The translations under genes were made by a program, and so were the position numbers. A stretch of DNA of 55,239 bases from Chitinophaga pinensis (lineage in GTDB: Bacteria > Bacteroidota > Bacteroidia > NS11-12g > UBA955), in the NCBI GenBank assembly GCA_945871905.1, contig CAMBXL010000014.1, positions 1 to 55,239 on the forward strand, written 5' to 3'. The notes under the pieces are model-generated. The model made no database searches, was not told the origin of the DNA, and was given only the letters and a program-made list of their open reading frames with translations. Positions 17,628 to 26,739 of this stretch are shown piece after piece; the first letter of the stretch is position 1, and every line of letters starts with the position of its first letter.

Positions 17628-18553
17628 TGAATTCAGCTCAATTCAAAATTAAACAAGCTTTTAAAACAATCTTCGGAATTGTAGTGGTGTTTGTTTTGGG
17701 AATGTTATTGCTAGTTTGGGGAGGGCCACATCAAGCTTCTAATAAAATGATGAGTGAAGCTTTTTGGGCCAATAAGTTGGTAAATGCTCCCGTGTATGAC
17801 ATAGTCGTGGTTGGGGATTCAAGAGTTTACAGAGGAATAAATCCGCAAATAATTGAACAACAATTTAAGTCGAAAGTTCGTTGTTTTAATTTTGGTTTTA
17901 GTAGTGCTGGACTAGATACGATTTTACTTAATGAAGCCTGTAAAAAACTCAAAAGCAGCGGTATGAAAACCTTGTTAATTGGCGTTTCTGTGAATAGTTT
18001 TTACCCCCATGCTTTAAAAAATCAACATTTTAAGGAGTGGCAGCACAAACCCAAAAAAGAATTGTGGATTAAGCGCCATTTATATCCGCATTTAAGTCAA
18101 CTAAGCTCTTACGCTCTCTCAGATTTGTATCATTTGGGGACTAATAACCAATATTACGAGTTTTTTAAACCCCAAAGTGGATTTGTTTATTCCTGTAAAT
18201 TACCTATCGATACCAATTCAGCCATACAACCTTACCGACAGTATTTTGAACGAACCCAATGTTCTGATATAGCGGTCAATTTGTTTATGAATAAATTAGC
18301 ACAGATGAAATTGCAAGGCTATCATATTGTTTTGTTAAGAGTGCCAGCTTCCTATACCATGTGGAATATGGAAGATGAATTTTCGGGAGATGTTATTAAC
18401 GTATTAGAAATAAAGACATCACAACTTGGTATAAATTGGATACAAACTACACCAAGTAAACATACCTACGATGGAAGTCATTTGATTGACAAAAGCACCA
18501 ATCAGTTTTCTCAATATGTAGCCAAAGAACTTATTTGTAATCTTTCAAAATGA
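17627..18553 (+). CDS. Membrane-anchored SGNH-hydrolase-like partner of the MBOAT protein
   Basis: The 308-residue protein has one N-terminal membrane anchor (TIFGIVVVFVLGMLLLVWGG) followed by an exported domain. VVVGDSRVYRG supplies the GDS-type block I serine, and YDGSHLI gives the C-terminal DxxH pair, so the Ser, Asp and His triad is plausible. By analogy with AlgJ/AlgX or PatB it would complete acyl transfer to an exported acceptor. The ATG overlaps the MBOAT stop by one base. Confidence 0.72.
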   Translation: MNSAQFKIKQAFKTIFGIVVVFVLGMLLLVWGGPHQASNKMMSEAFWANKLVNAPVYDIVVVGDSRVYRGINPQIIEQQFKSKVRCFNFGFSSAGLDTILLNEACKKLKSSGMKTLLIGVSVNSFYPHALKNQHFKEWQHKPKKELWIKRHLYPHLSQLSSYALSDLYHLGTNNQYYEFFKPQSGFVYSCKLPIDTNSAIQPYRQYFERTQCSDIAVNLFMNKLAQMKLQGYHIVLLRVPASYTMWNMEDEFSGDVINVLEIKTSQLGINWIQTTPSKHTYDGSHLIDKSTNQFSQYVAKELICNLSK

Positions 18554-19485
18554 TGAGTCCTCAAAAAAACAGTGAAACCATTAAACTAATTGCAAAACAG
18601 TTGGGATTTCACTTTTGTGGAATTTCTAAAGCTCAGTTTTTGGAAAAAGAAGCTCCTCGATTAGAAGCTTTTTTGAAACAACAATACCATGGTAAAATGT
18701 CTTATTTGGAAAATCACTTTGACAAGCGATTAGACCCGCGATTATTGCTTGATGGGGCCAAAACAGTTGTTAGTTTAATGGTGAATTACTTTCCTAGCAC
18801 AGTGGACAAAACCACTGAGTTGAAAATAGCCAAATATGCTTATGGAGAGGATTATCACGAAGTGGTAAAGGAGAAGTGTAAGCAAATGATAGAACAGATT
18901 CAAGAGCAGATAGGAGCGGTGAATGCAAGGAGTTTTGTAGACAGTGGTCCTGTAATGGAAAGAGCGTGGGCCGAAAAAAGCGGATTGGGTTGGATTGGTA
19001 AACATGGTCTTATTATTAATCCCAAAAAAGGCTCGTTTTTTTTTCTTGCTGATATTATTTTAGACTTAGAATGTCAAGAAGATGGACCAATTAAGGACTA
19101 TTGTGGCACTTGTAATAAATGTGTTGAAGCTTGTCCTACGGAGGCTATTTTACCCAATAAAACCTTGAATGCCTCCAAATGTATTTCCTATTTAACCATA
19201 GAATTAAAGGAAGAAATTCCTACAAGCTTTGCAGGGAAAATGGACAATTGGATTTTTGGTTGTGATATTTGTCAGGACGTGTGTCCGTGGAATCGCTTTT
19301 CGACCCCACACGAGGAAGTTAGGTTTCAACCAATCAAAGGGATATTAAACAATGAAGAAAAAGATTGGATGCAAATGGAAGAGGAGGTGTTTAAGCAAGT
19401 GTTCAAAAAAAGCCCAATCAAACGAACAAAATTGAACGGAATTAAACGAAATGTAATTTTTATAAAAAATAAAAACAATGAATAA
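18550..19485 (+). CDS. queG: Epoxyqueuosine reductase
   Basis: The 311-residue enzyme carries out the last step of queuosine synthesis in tRNA, using cobalamin and two [4Fe-4S] clusters. It has the first cluster motif CGTCNKCVEACPTEAI near residue 190, the second CDICQDVCPWN near residue 237, and the conserved RSFVDSGPVMERAWAEKSGL containing the catalytic Asp. It overlaps the preceding gene by four bases. This is another B12-dependent protein in the window. Confidence 0.94.
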   Translation: MMSPQKNSETIKLIAKQLGFHFCGISKAQFLEKEAPRLEAFLKQQYHGKMSYLENHFDKRLDPRLLLDGAKTVVSLMVNYFPSTVDKTTELKIAKYAYGEDYHEVVKEKCKQMIEQIQEQIGAVNARSFVDSGPVMERAWAEKSGLGWIGKHGLIINPKKGSFFFLADIILDLECQEDGPIKDYCGTCNKCVEACPTEAILPNKTLNASKCISYLTIELKEEIPTSFAGKMDNWIFGCDICQDVCPWNRFSTPHEEVRFQPIKGILNNEEKDWMQMEEEVFKQVFKKSPIKRTKLNGIKRNVIFIKNKNNE

Positions 19486-20167
19486 CTATGTATCAATTAA
19501 AAACTGGAAAGAAGACGAAAAACCAAGAGAAAAATTACTAAAGCACGGTAAGCAAGCCTTATCAGATGCTGAACTAATTGCTATTTTATTGGGGACAGGA
19601 ACCAAAGAAAAGTCTGCTATTGACTTAGCTAGGGCTTTGCTGCTTTTGGGGCAAAACAATCTCAATGAATTAGCGCGACTGAGTGTAAAGGATCTTTGCA
19701 AAGTGAATGGTATCGGTCCTGCCAAAGCCATTACAATTATAGCAGCCATAGAGTTGGGCGCACGCAAACAACACCTTGCAGCGGTAGAAAGACCCCAAAT
19801 TAGGTCGAGCCGAGAGGCTTATTTGGTGATGAAATCAAAACTCGAAGATTTGAGTCATGAAGAATTTTGGGTTCTTACATTAGATAGAAAAAATTCAGTA
19901 ATCAATACTTACCGAATAAGTGAAGGTGGAATAACAGGAACAGTCGTAGATATTAGAAAAATTCTAAAAATAGCACTCGATGACAAAAGTACAGGTATAA
20001 TGCTTTTTCACAACCATCCTTCAGGTAATTTAAACCCGAGTGATGCCGATATTCAGCTTACTAAGAAAATGGCAGAAGCTGGAAAAATCATGGATATTAC
20101 GGTATTAGACCATCTCATCATCACCCAAACAAGCTATTTTAGTTTTTCTGACGAAGGTCGACTGTGA
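19478..20167 (+). CDS. radC: RadC family protein (JAB domain)
   Basis: The 229-residue protein has an N-terminal helix-hairpin-helix (CKVNGIGPAKAITIIAAIEL) and a C-terminal JAB/MPN domain with the metal motif FHNHPSGNLNPSDADIQLT (HxH ... D). It is named DNA repair protein RadC, but a direct repair role is doubtful in model species. It overlaps queG by eight bases and ends the packed run that started with the transporter. Confidence 0.93.
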   Translation: MNNYVSIKNWKEDEKPREKLLKHGKQALSDAELIAILLGTGTKEKSAIDLARALLLLGQNNLNELARLSVKDLCKVNGIGPAKAITIIAAIELGARKQHLAAVERPQIRSSREAYLVMKSKLEDLSHEEFWVLTLDRKNSVINTYRISEGGITGTVVDIRKILKIALDDKSTGIMLFHNHPSGNLNPSDADIQLTKKMAEAGKIMDITVLDHLIITQTSYFSFSDEGRL

Positions 20168-20460
20168 AAGGATTGTTGCTTAGAATAATTGTTTAGTTGT
20201 TTCACGCCGTTCAGCGTGATTGTTGAGTTGTTGAGTGGGTTTAAATTGTTTAAAGGGTTTAAATGGTTGAAAGGGGTGAATTGTTTCTCGCCATGCAGCG
20301 TGATTGATGAACTGTTGTCACCCACTAGGTTGAGCCTAGTGGGTCCTCGAAGGGTGTAAAGGTGTTGAATTGTTTAGGCGTTAAGTTGTTTAATTGTCAC
20401 CCAGAGTGGACGCCTTTGGCGGCTGTACCCATGGGTGACCAACTCAGTGAGTTTAACACA
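20168..20460. repeat. Island of hairpin-forming intergenic repeats
   Basis: Two related copies of a repeat lie at about 20197-20231 and 20281-20315 (84-base spacing), each containing GCAGCGTGATT or TCAGCGTGATT with an internal hairpin. A perfect ten-base hairpin spans 20320-20344 (ACCCACTAGG, TTGAG loop, then its complement). GTCACCCA at 20396-20403 pairs with TGGGTGAC at 20432-20439, enclosing CGCC-TTT-GGCG at 20411-20421. Short GTTTAAA runs repeat between them. No coding gene is supported here. Confidence 0.6.
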
Positions 20461-20486
20461 ATACAGCGTAATTTTTAAAGTGTTGA

Positions 20487-20681
20487 ATAATTCGACAGTC
20501 AATCAAGTTCAGGACAGGTCTCAGTATCTTTAAAGGCTTTCTTATTGCCGACAATGGAGGTCTCTCAGTTTTCATTGAAAAGCTTTCAAGAAAAGAAGAT
20601 TTCAACATCGACATGTCTACAAAACATACTTTATTCTTAATTAAAGGCTATTTTGACCATAGTTCGTTAATCTCAAAATGA
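20487..20681 (+). pseudogene. Start-less ORF relic
   Basis: An open frame without an early start codon runs to a TGA at 20679-20681. Its central part (GFLIADNGGLSVFIEKLSRK, then EDFNIDMSTKHTLFLIKGYF) has codon use like real genes here. I do not recognise the family. It may be the end of a gene whose upstream part has been replaced by the repeat island. It could also be chance. Confidence 0.3.
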
Positions 20682-20759
20682 CAAAATAGTTGATTCGAAA
20701 TTAAAAATATAAAAAAACAAAAAATCTACAAGAGTTCAAGAACGACGACTGTGATATTT

Positions 20760-20792
20760 TTTGAAAAAAATGGATAAAAATACTTACATTTG
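20760..20792 (+). promoter_or_regulatory. Promoter of the bamD operon
   Basis: TTTG (20760-20763), 21 bases, then TACATTTG (20785-20792): a full match to the Bacteroidota promoter. The bamD GTG lies 19 bases after the -7 box. Confidence 0.65.
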
Positions 20793-20811
20793 CAGATTGT
20801 TTTCAATTTAG

Positions 20812-21618
20812 GTGAATAGACTTTTAGCCATACTGACCATATTTATTTTTGTTTCTTGTAGCGAATACGGGGAAGTTCTTAAAAAAGGAACACTGACGCA
20901 AAAATATGATTATGCCGTAAAAGCATATCAAAAGAAAGACTATGTCAGAGCGCTTCCATTGTTCGAAGAATTACTAGCCGCTTACCGTGGTCAGCCTAAA
21001 AGCGAAGAAATCTATTTTTATTATTGCTATTGTTATTTCGGTCAAGGTCAATATGAATTAGCAGCCTACCATTTCAAAAATTTTACTGAAAATTATTACA
21101 ACAGTAAACACATGGAAGAATGTGCTTTTATGTACACCAAGTGTTTATACAAAGATGCCTTACCTTATTTCTTAGACCAAACCAATACTGAAAAAGCCAT
21201 TTCTGAAATTCAAGCTTTTTTGAATATTTATCCTAATTCAAAATTTAAGGATGAGTGCAATACTCAAGTGGAGTCTCTAAGAAAAACTTTGCAGAAAAAA
21301 GCATTTGAAAATGCTCTATTATTCTACAAAGTCGAAGATTATAATGCTGCTGTTATAAGTTTCAAAAATGCAATTAAATCATACCCCGATATCGAGAATA
21401 AAGATTATATCGAATTCTTAATATTGAAGTCCTCTTATTTGCTAGCCAAATACAGTGTAGATGAAAAACTAGTTGATAGATACAATTCTGTTTTCAAAGA
21501 GTACACCCACTTTGTTAAATACAACAAGGGTTCTAAATATTCCAAACAAGCCACTGAAATTAACGAAAAAGCGGCAGACGAACTTAACAAATACAAAAAA
21601 ACAAACAACCTAATATAA
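20812..21618 (+). CDS. bamD: Outer-membrane assembly lipoprotein BamD
   Basis: The 268-residue protein starts at GTG with a lipoprotein signal (LLAILTIFIFVSC) and is built from TPR repeats (YDYAVKAYQKKDYVRALPLF; GQGQYELAAYHFKNF). BamD is the essential lipoprotein that works with BamA to insert beta-barrels in the outer membrane. Bacteroidota proteins of this length and start (SEYGEVLKKG) are BamD/YfiO. It heads a six-gene run with overlapping ends: rpoZ, coaC, coaB, DUF4835, aroB. Confidence 0.88.
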   Translation: MNRLLAILTIFIFVSCSEYGEVLKKGTLTQKYDYAVKAYQKKDYVRALPLFEELLAAYRGQPKSEEIYFYYCYCYFGQGQYELAAYHFKNFTENYYNSKHMEECAFMYTKCLYKDALPYFLDQTNTEKAISEIQAFLNIYPNSKFKDECNTQVESLRKTLQKKAFENALLFYKVEDYNAAVISFKNAIKSYPDIENKDYIEFLILKSSYLLAKYSVDEKLVDRYNSVFKEYTHFVKYNKGSKYSKQATEINEKAADELNKYKKTNNLI

Positions 21619-21944
21619 TGAAAGAATCAAAATTATCTCCAAGTGCAGAAGCTAGAAACCTAAGTGATTTAGAAGCAAAATCAGGGAATCTATACCTTTC
21701 TGCAGTAGTTATTGCTAAAAGAGCTAATCAAATTTCTCAACAGATTAAAGAAGAATTAAGTTCTAAGCTTTCTGAATTTGCATCTGAGCACGATAACTTA
21801 GAAGAGATACACGAAAACAGAGAGCAAATTGAAATTAGTGCTGCATACGAAAAAATGCCAAAACCAACGATTTTAGCTTCTCAAGAGTTTTTGGACGATA
21901 AAATCTACTACCGTTTGCCAAGTGATGATGGCGCTGAAGGATAA
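21618..21944 (+). CDS. rpoZ: RNA polymerase omega subunit (Bacteroidota type)
   Basis: A 108-residue protein between bamD and coaC. The segment SGNLYLSAVVIAKRANQISQ matches the RPB6/omega pattern (start helix followed by AKRARQI). This is the position and length of the divergent Bacteroidota omega subunit, which assists RNA polymerase assembly. Its ATG overlaps the bamD stop by one base. Confidence 0.82.
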   Translation: MKESKLSPSAEARNLSDLEAKSGNLYLSAVVIAKRANQISQQIKEELSSKLSEFASEHDNLEEIHENREQIEISAAYEKMPKPTILASQEFLDDKIYYRLPSDDGAEG

Positions 21945-22473
21945 GCATATTCTTATTGGCGTTTCGGGAAGTATTGCAGCCTACAAAACTGCATTTTTAG
22001 TCAGACTTTTGGTCAAAGAAAAAGCGCAAGTCAAAGTAATTATGACCAACGCTGCTAAGGAATTTATTGCCCCTGTTACCCTTTCTACTCTTAGTAAAAA
22101 TCCTGTGTTGTCCGACTTTTACAAATCGGATAATGGGGAATGGAACAACCATGTTGAACTTGGAATGTGGGCAGATGTTATGCTTATTGCTCCCGCCTCT
22201 GCCAATACCATCGCCAAAATGGCTCACGGACTTTGTGATAATTTACTCTTAGCAACTTACCTCTCCGCTAAATGTAAGGTTATGTTCGCACCCGCCATGG
22301 ATTTAGACATGTACCGTCACCATGCAGTGCAATCCAATATTCAAAAATTAGTAGAGTATCAAAATATTCTTATTGATGCTGAAGAGGGTGAACTCGCTAG
22401 TGGTCTCAACGGAAAAGGAAGAATGGCTGAACCTGAAAAGATTGTTGAAATCCTAAAGAATCATTTTGCCTAA
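21928..22473 (+). CDS. coaC: Phosphopantothenoylcysteine decarboxylase (CoaC half of CoaBC)
   Basis: About 181 residues of flavoprotein fold. ILIGVSGSIAAYK binds the FMN phosphate, the catalytic His is in NNHVELGMWAD, PASANTIAKMAHG follows, and the substrate clamp is APAMDLDMY. It decarboxylates 4'-phospho-N-pantothenoylcysteine in CoA synthesis. GTG/ATG/ATG are in tandem at 21922, 21925 and 21928; I chose the last because MALKDKHILIG is the usual start. In most bacteria this is fused to CoaB. Here the frame ends at 22473 and CoaB opens eight bases earlier in another frame. Confidence 0.88.
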   Translation: MALKDKHILIGVSGSIAAYKTAFLVRLLVKEKAQVKVIMTNAAKEFIAPVTLSTLSKNPVLSDFYKSDNGEWNNHVELGMWADVMLIAPASANTIAKMAHGLCDNLLLATYLSAKCKVMFAPAMDLDMYRHHAVQSNIQKLVEYQNILIDAEEGELASGLNGKGRMAEPEKIVEILKNHFA

Positions 22474-23125
22474 TTCTTATTTTCAAAATAAAAAGATTTT
22501 AGTTACCGCAGGACCAACCTACGAGAAAATAGACCCAGTAAGATTTATTGGGAATTTTTCGACAGGGAAAATGGGGATAGAAATTGCCCTTAAATTAGCA
22601 GAAAATGGGGCTCAAGTTGACTTAGTAATCGGCCCAACTTGTTTGTCTGTCAATCATCCCAATATCAATGTACATCATGTTGTGTCTGCACTCGAAATGA
22701 AGGACGCTTGTATGAAGTACTTCCCAAATTGCGACATGGCTATTCTATCTGCGGCTGTAGCGGATTACCGACCCGCAGAATATCAAACCCAAAAAATAAA
22801 GAAAAAAGAAGAAACCTTCTCAATTCAACTTACCAAAAATCCAGACATATTTAAAACATTAGGGGAACTTAAACAAAACCACCAAAAAATTATTGGTTTT
22901 GCTCTGGAAACTCAAAATGAAATTGAAAATGCCAAACAAAAGCTTATAATTAAAAATGGGGATGCCATCGTTTTAAATTCATTGAATGATGAAGGGGCAG
23001 GTTTTGGAAAACCAACAAATAAAATTAGTGTAATTCTAAAAAATGGTCTTATTTTTGACTATTCTTTAAAAGAAAAATCAGAAGTAGCCAAAGATTTATT
23101 AAAATGTATTTCGGAAAATTTATAA
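22466..23125 (+). CDS. coaB: Phosphopantothenate-cysteine ligase (CoaB half of CoaBC)
   Basis: This 219-residue ligase starts at a TTG overlapping the end of coaC. It carries KKILVTAGPTYEKIDPVRFI, GNFSTGKMGIEIA, the AAVADYRP loop and the NKISVI tail of the CoaB domain, which joins cysteine to 4'-phosphopantothenate. The usual CoaBC is one polypeptide. Adding one T to the four-T run at 22464-22467 would fuse the two frames as NHFLPNSYFQNKK. So this is either a split, translationally coupled pair or a single-base frameshift. Confidence 0.88.
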   Translation: MPNSYFQNKKILVTAGPTYEKIDPVRFIGNFSTGKMGIEIALKLAENGAQVDLVIGPTCLSVNHPNINVHHVVSALEMKDACMKYFPNCDMAILSAAVADYRPAEYQTQKIKKKEETFSIQLTKNPDIFKTLGELKQNHQKIIGFALETQNEIENAKQKLIIKNGDAIVLNSLNDEGAGFGKPTNKISVILKNGLIFDYSLKEKSEVAKDLLKCISENL

Positions 23126-24015
23126 AGTTAAGTGTTTTTGTTTTATTGCTCCTCACATCAGCTTATACTAAAGCGCAAGATGTAGAAGTAAAAGTGAGTG
23201 TTATTCATCCCAAAGTACAAATTTCAAACACCCAAATATTTACATCTCTCAAAAGTTCTATCGAACAGTTTGTAAACCAACGGTTGTGGTGTAACGATAA
23301 ACTAACCACTGTAGAAAGATTTAAAGTTAACTTTTTAATAGACATTACTAAGTATGAATTAAACTCCAATCAATTTGAAGGAACTATCCAAATTCAAGCC
23401 ACCCGACAAGTTTTTGGAAGTACTTATTCTACAGTTATTTTCAACCAATTGGACAATGAATTCATTTTTCAATACCAAGAATTTCAAGCCATGGAATTTC
23501 AGCCCAATGCCAATGTTTATAACCTAACAGGTGTTTTGGCGTTTTACGTAAATGTCATTGTTGGTATGCAATATGATACTTATTCTTTGGAAGCAGGAAC
23601 GCCTTATTTTGTTAAAGCCAGAGAAATATTGAACGCTAGCCAGTCTATTCCAGGTTGGAGGCCCGGAGATGGACAAAGTTTGAAAAACAGATTTTACCTT
23701 ATCGATAATTTGACTAGTGAAAGATATGCCTTAATGCGCAAAGCTTATTATAATTACCATCTTAATGGTTTGGATTACATGCACAAGGATGTTAATAAAG
23801 GAAGAGATGAAGTGTTTAAAGCAATGGCAAGTTTTGAAGATTTAACCAGAACTTTTCCAAATTCTATGCTTATTAAAGTGTTTTTTAATGCTAAATACAG
23901 GGAATTAATTGAGATTTTTAAAGGAGCCCCCGCTGCTGACCAACAAAAAGCAATCGAATTATTCTCAAAAATGGATCCTGCCAACCGCTCGTTTTACGAA
24001 ACTATAAAAACGTAA
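23104..24015 (+). CDS. DUF4835 family exported protein
   Basis: The 303-residue protein has a signal peptide (LSVFVLLLLTSAYTKAQ) and the family's hallmark AFYVNVIVGMQYDTYSLEAG and IPGWRPGDG. DUF4835 is a Bacteroidota-specific family of unknown function, regularly found next to coaBC. The start overlaps coaB by 22 bases. Confidence 0.85.
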   Translation: MYFGKFIKLSVFVLLLLTSAYTKAQDVEVKVSVIHPKVQISNTQIFTSLKSSIEQFVNQRLWCNDKLTTVERFKVNFLIDITKYELNSNQFEGTIQIQATRQVFGSTYSTVIFNQLDNEFIFQYQEFQAMEFQPNANVYNLTGVLAFYVNVIVGMQYDTYSLEAGTPYFVKAREILNASQSIPGWRPGDGQSLKNRFYLIDNLTSERYALMRKAYYNYHLNGLDYMHKDVNKGRDEVFKAMASFEDLTRTFPNSMLIKVFFNAKYRELIEIFKGAPAADQQKAIELFSKMDPANRSFYETIKT

Positions 24016-24031
24016 AAACCACATTTGCAAA

Positions 24032-25054
24032 ATGAGTACCCATTTACCTCTTCTGTTTTCCTCATCGATACGTGAAGATTTTTGGAATTATTGTCATGTT
24101 AATACAATAGAAAAGCCTATAATTTTATGTGACACCAATACACTAAGAGATTGTTTGCCATTATTGGGGAATCAGAATTTATTCAGGTTGATTTGCATCC
24201 CTGATGGCGAAATAAACAAATCATGGGAACAGCTAAATGAATTGTTACAGCAACTTTTGGTGCTAAATGTTCATAGAAATGAAACCCTTTTTATTTTAGG
24301 CGGAGGTGTGTTAACGGATATAGGTGGATTGTCTGCTGCATTGTATCAAAGAGGAATCCCCCATGTAAATATACCAACCACTTTAATGGGAATGGTAGAT
24401 GCCGCTATAGGTGGAAAAACAGCCATTGATTTTGCAGGGATTAAGAATTTTGTAGGGATTGTTAAACAACCCGAAACTTGTATTATCGCCCCCATTTTCT
24501 TAAAAACTTTACCTGAAATTGAATACCAAAGTGCTTGGTCAGAAATTGTAAAAGTCGCCATCATTGATAGTAGAGAATTGTGGGAATTGATACATACGGA
24601 TGCCAGTATAGAAACAATCATTCCTTTTTGTGCCCATCATAAATATGACCTAGTTCAGCAAGATGAGCACGACAAGTCTATCAGACAGTTGCTCAATTTT
24701 GGTCATACTATCGGTCACGCCATCGAAGCTTTTTATCTTAGCAAAAATAAACCCGTAACCCACGGTTATGCCATTGCCAAAGGAATGCTTTTTGAGCTTT
24801 ATTTGGCGCATTATATACAGAGTATTTCAAGTGATGAATTGGCGCAAATGAAAGCTATTGTTTTGACAAACTTACTGAACAATGACAATAGTCTGGGAAT
24901 TGAACTTTCTGAGTTAAAAGAAACCATGTTTCACGACAAAAAAAAGACTGGAACCTCACTTCGGTTTTCACTTCCAATCACCGTAGGCAAAGGAAAGTGG
25001 GGCGTTGAAATAGAATGGGATACATTGCTCAAAGTGTATTCTATTTATTATTAA
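24032..25054 (+). CDS. aroB: 3-dehydroquinate synthase
   Basis: The 340-residue zinc enzyme of the shikimate pathway converts DAHP to 3-dehydroquinate. Key stretches are LFILGGGVLTDIGGLSAALY, NIPTTLMGMVDAAIGGKTAI and the zinc-ligand helix LLNFGHTIGHAIEAFY. The gene follows DUF4835 with 16 bases between and may belong to the bamD operon. A near-consensus CACATTTG box is seen 12 bases upstream of the ATG. aroK lies separately at 46509. Confidence 0.92.
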   Translation: MSTHLPLLFSSSIREDFWNYCHVNTIEKPIILCDTNTLRDCLPLLGNQNLFRLICIPDGEINKSWEQLNELLQQLLVLNVHRNETLFILGGGVLTDIGGLSAALYQRGIPHVNIPTTLMGMVDAAIGGKTAIDFAGIKNFVGIVKQPETCIIAPIFLKTLPEIEYQSAWSEIVKVAIIDSRELWELIHTDASIETIIPFCAHHKYDLVQQDEHDKSIRQLLNFGHTIGHAIEAFYLSKNKPVTHGYAIAKGMLFELYLAHYIQSISSDELAQMKAIVLTNLLNNDNSLGIELSELKETMFHDKKKTGTSLRFSLPITVGKGKWGVEIEWDTLLKVYSIYY

Positions 25055-25168
25055 AAGCATCATTTTTATTGTTGGTTTTAAACAAGACCTCACTTGCTTT
25101 TTTCATTTAGTAAATAGCATTTATTTTTTAAGTAAACATTCGTTAATTTGCAACCCAAATAATACAGA

Positions 25169-26731
25169 ATGAGTACACAATCTCAACAACCTATGAATAA
25201 AAGAGAAATTCTTGAAAGAAAAAAAGCGGAGAGCCTAGTTGGTGGAGGTGAAGACCGAATAAAATCACAACATAGTAAAGGTAAGTTAACCGCAAGAGAA
25301 CGTTTGCATTTTTTATTAGATGAAGGGAGTTTCAACGAAGTTGGGGCTTTTGTAATGCACCGTAGTAATGATTTCGGCATGGAAAAACAACGTTTTTTAG
25401 GCGATGGTGTGGTTACAGGTTACGGAACAATTAATGGTCGTTTGGTTTACGTTTTTTCTCAAGATTTTACTGTTTTTGGTGGTTCATTGAGTGAAACACA
25501 CGCTGAAAAAATTTGCAAAATAATGGATTTAGCACTCAAAAATGGTGCTCCTGTTATTGGGTTGAATGACAGTGGTGGTGCAAGAATTCAAGAAGGTGTG
25601 GTTTCTTTGGGTGGTTATGCTGATATTTTTTATAGAAACACCATTGCAAGTGGCGTAATTCCTCAGTTATCTGCTATTATGGGTCCATGTGCAGGTGGGG
25701 CTGTTTATTCGCCCGCTATTACCGATTTTATTGGAATGGTGGAAAATACAAGTTACATGTTTGTAACAGGTCCTAACGTAGTGAAAACTGTTACCAATGA
25801 AGAGGTAACAAGCGAACAATTGGGCGGTGCTTCGGTTCATTCAAGTAAATCAGGAGTGTCTCATTTTTCTTATGCCAATGAGATAGAATGTTTATCAGGG
25901 TTAAAAGCCTTGTTGAGTTACATGCCTCAAAATTGCGAGGAAAAAGCACCTGCATTGAATTACCAAATGGCAGATGAAAAAAGAGAGGTTTTGAAAGATA
26001 TAGTTCCAGATAATGCCAATCAACCTTATGATATGAGAGAGGTTATTGATGGAATCGTGGATGAAGGTTCTTTCTTAGAAGTTCATAAAAATTTTGCAGA
26101 AAATATAGTCGTTGGTTTTGCTAGACTTGCAGGAAGAAGTATCGGTATTATTGCCAATAATCCTGCCTTTTTAGCTGGTGTTTTAGATGTACATTCATCA
26201 ACCAAAGGTGCCAGATTTGTTAGATTTTGCGATGCCTTTAATATTCCTTTATTGGTTTTAGAAGACGTCCCAGGTTTTTTGCCAGGAACGGATCAGGAGT
26301 GGAATGCCATTATTACCAATGGGGCTAAATTGCTATATGCTTTTAGTGAAGCAACCGTTCCACGAGTTACCGTAATTACCCGTAAGGCCTACGGTGGTGC
26401 TTATGATGTGATGAATAGTAAACACATTGGCGCCGATATGAATTTTGCATGGCCTGGAGCTGAAATTGCGGTAATGGGTGCCAAAGGTGCTGCTGAAATT
26501 ATTTTCAAAAAAGAAATTACAAATGCCGAAAATCCAGAATTGGCTTGGAAAGAAAAAGAAGCAGAATATGCTGAAAAATTTGCTAACCCATACCGTGCCG
26601 CTGAAAGAGGATTTATTGATGAAGTAATTATGCCAGAACAAACGCGTCAAAAATTGATTTCATCTTTCAAAATGCTTGAAAACAAAGTAGCTAATTTGCC
26701 TAAAAAGAAACATGGAAATATTCCATTGTAA
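25169..26731 (+). CDS. pccB: Acyl-CoA carboxylase carboxyltransferase subunit (propionyl-CoA carboxylase beta type)
   Basis: The 520-residue protein has both crotonase-fold halves. The N-half contains [13 protein letters not shown] and [12 protein letters not shown] (oxyanion hole glycines). The C-half contains [16 protein letters not shown] and [18 protein letters not shown]. It moves the carboxyl from carboxybiotin to acyl-CoA. The Asp in YGGAYDV (residue about 413) is the residue that favours propionyl- over acetyl-CoA in studied PccB proteins. It should work with the biotin carboxylase at 3626, although 20 kb away. The glycosyltransferase gene begins eight bases downstream. Confidence 0.92.
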   Translation: MSTQSQQPMNKREILERKKAESLVGGGEDRIKSQHSKGKLTARERLHFLLDEGSFNEVGAFVMHRSNDFGMEKQRFLGDGVVTGYGTINGRLVYVFSQDFTVFGGSLSETHAEKICKIMDLALKNGAPVIGLNDSGGARIQEGVVSLGGYADIFYRNTIASGVIPQLSAIMGPCAGGAVYSPAITDFIGMVENTSYMFVTGPNVVKTVTNEEVTSEQLGGASVHSSKSGVSHFSYANEIECLSGLKALLSYMPQNCEEKAPALNYQMADEKREVLKDIVPDNANQPYDMREVIDGIVDEGSFLEVHKNFAENIVVGFARLAGRSIGIIANNPAFLAGVLDVHSSTKGARFVRFCDAFNIPLLVLEDVPGFLPGTDQEWNAIITNGAKLLYAFSEATVPRVTVITRKAYGGAYDVMNSKHIGADMNFAWPGAEIAVMGAKGAAEIIFKKEITNAENPELAWKEKEAEYAEKFANPYRAAERGFIDEVIMPEQTRQKLISSFKMLENKVANLPKKKHGNIPL

Positions 26732-26739
26732 TAACTGAA

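Noticed and set aside
20134-20325. Minus-strand 63-codon frame with repeated LNPLNN
   Set aside because: Its repetitive peptide comes directly from the DNA repeats (GTTTAAA runs and hairpins) and it overlaps the end of radC on the opposite strand.
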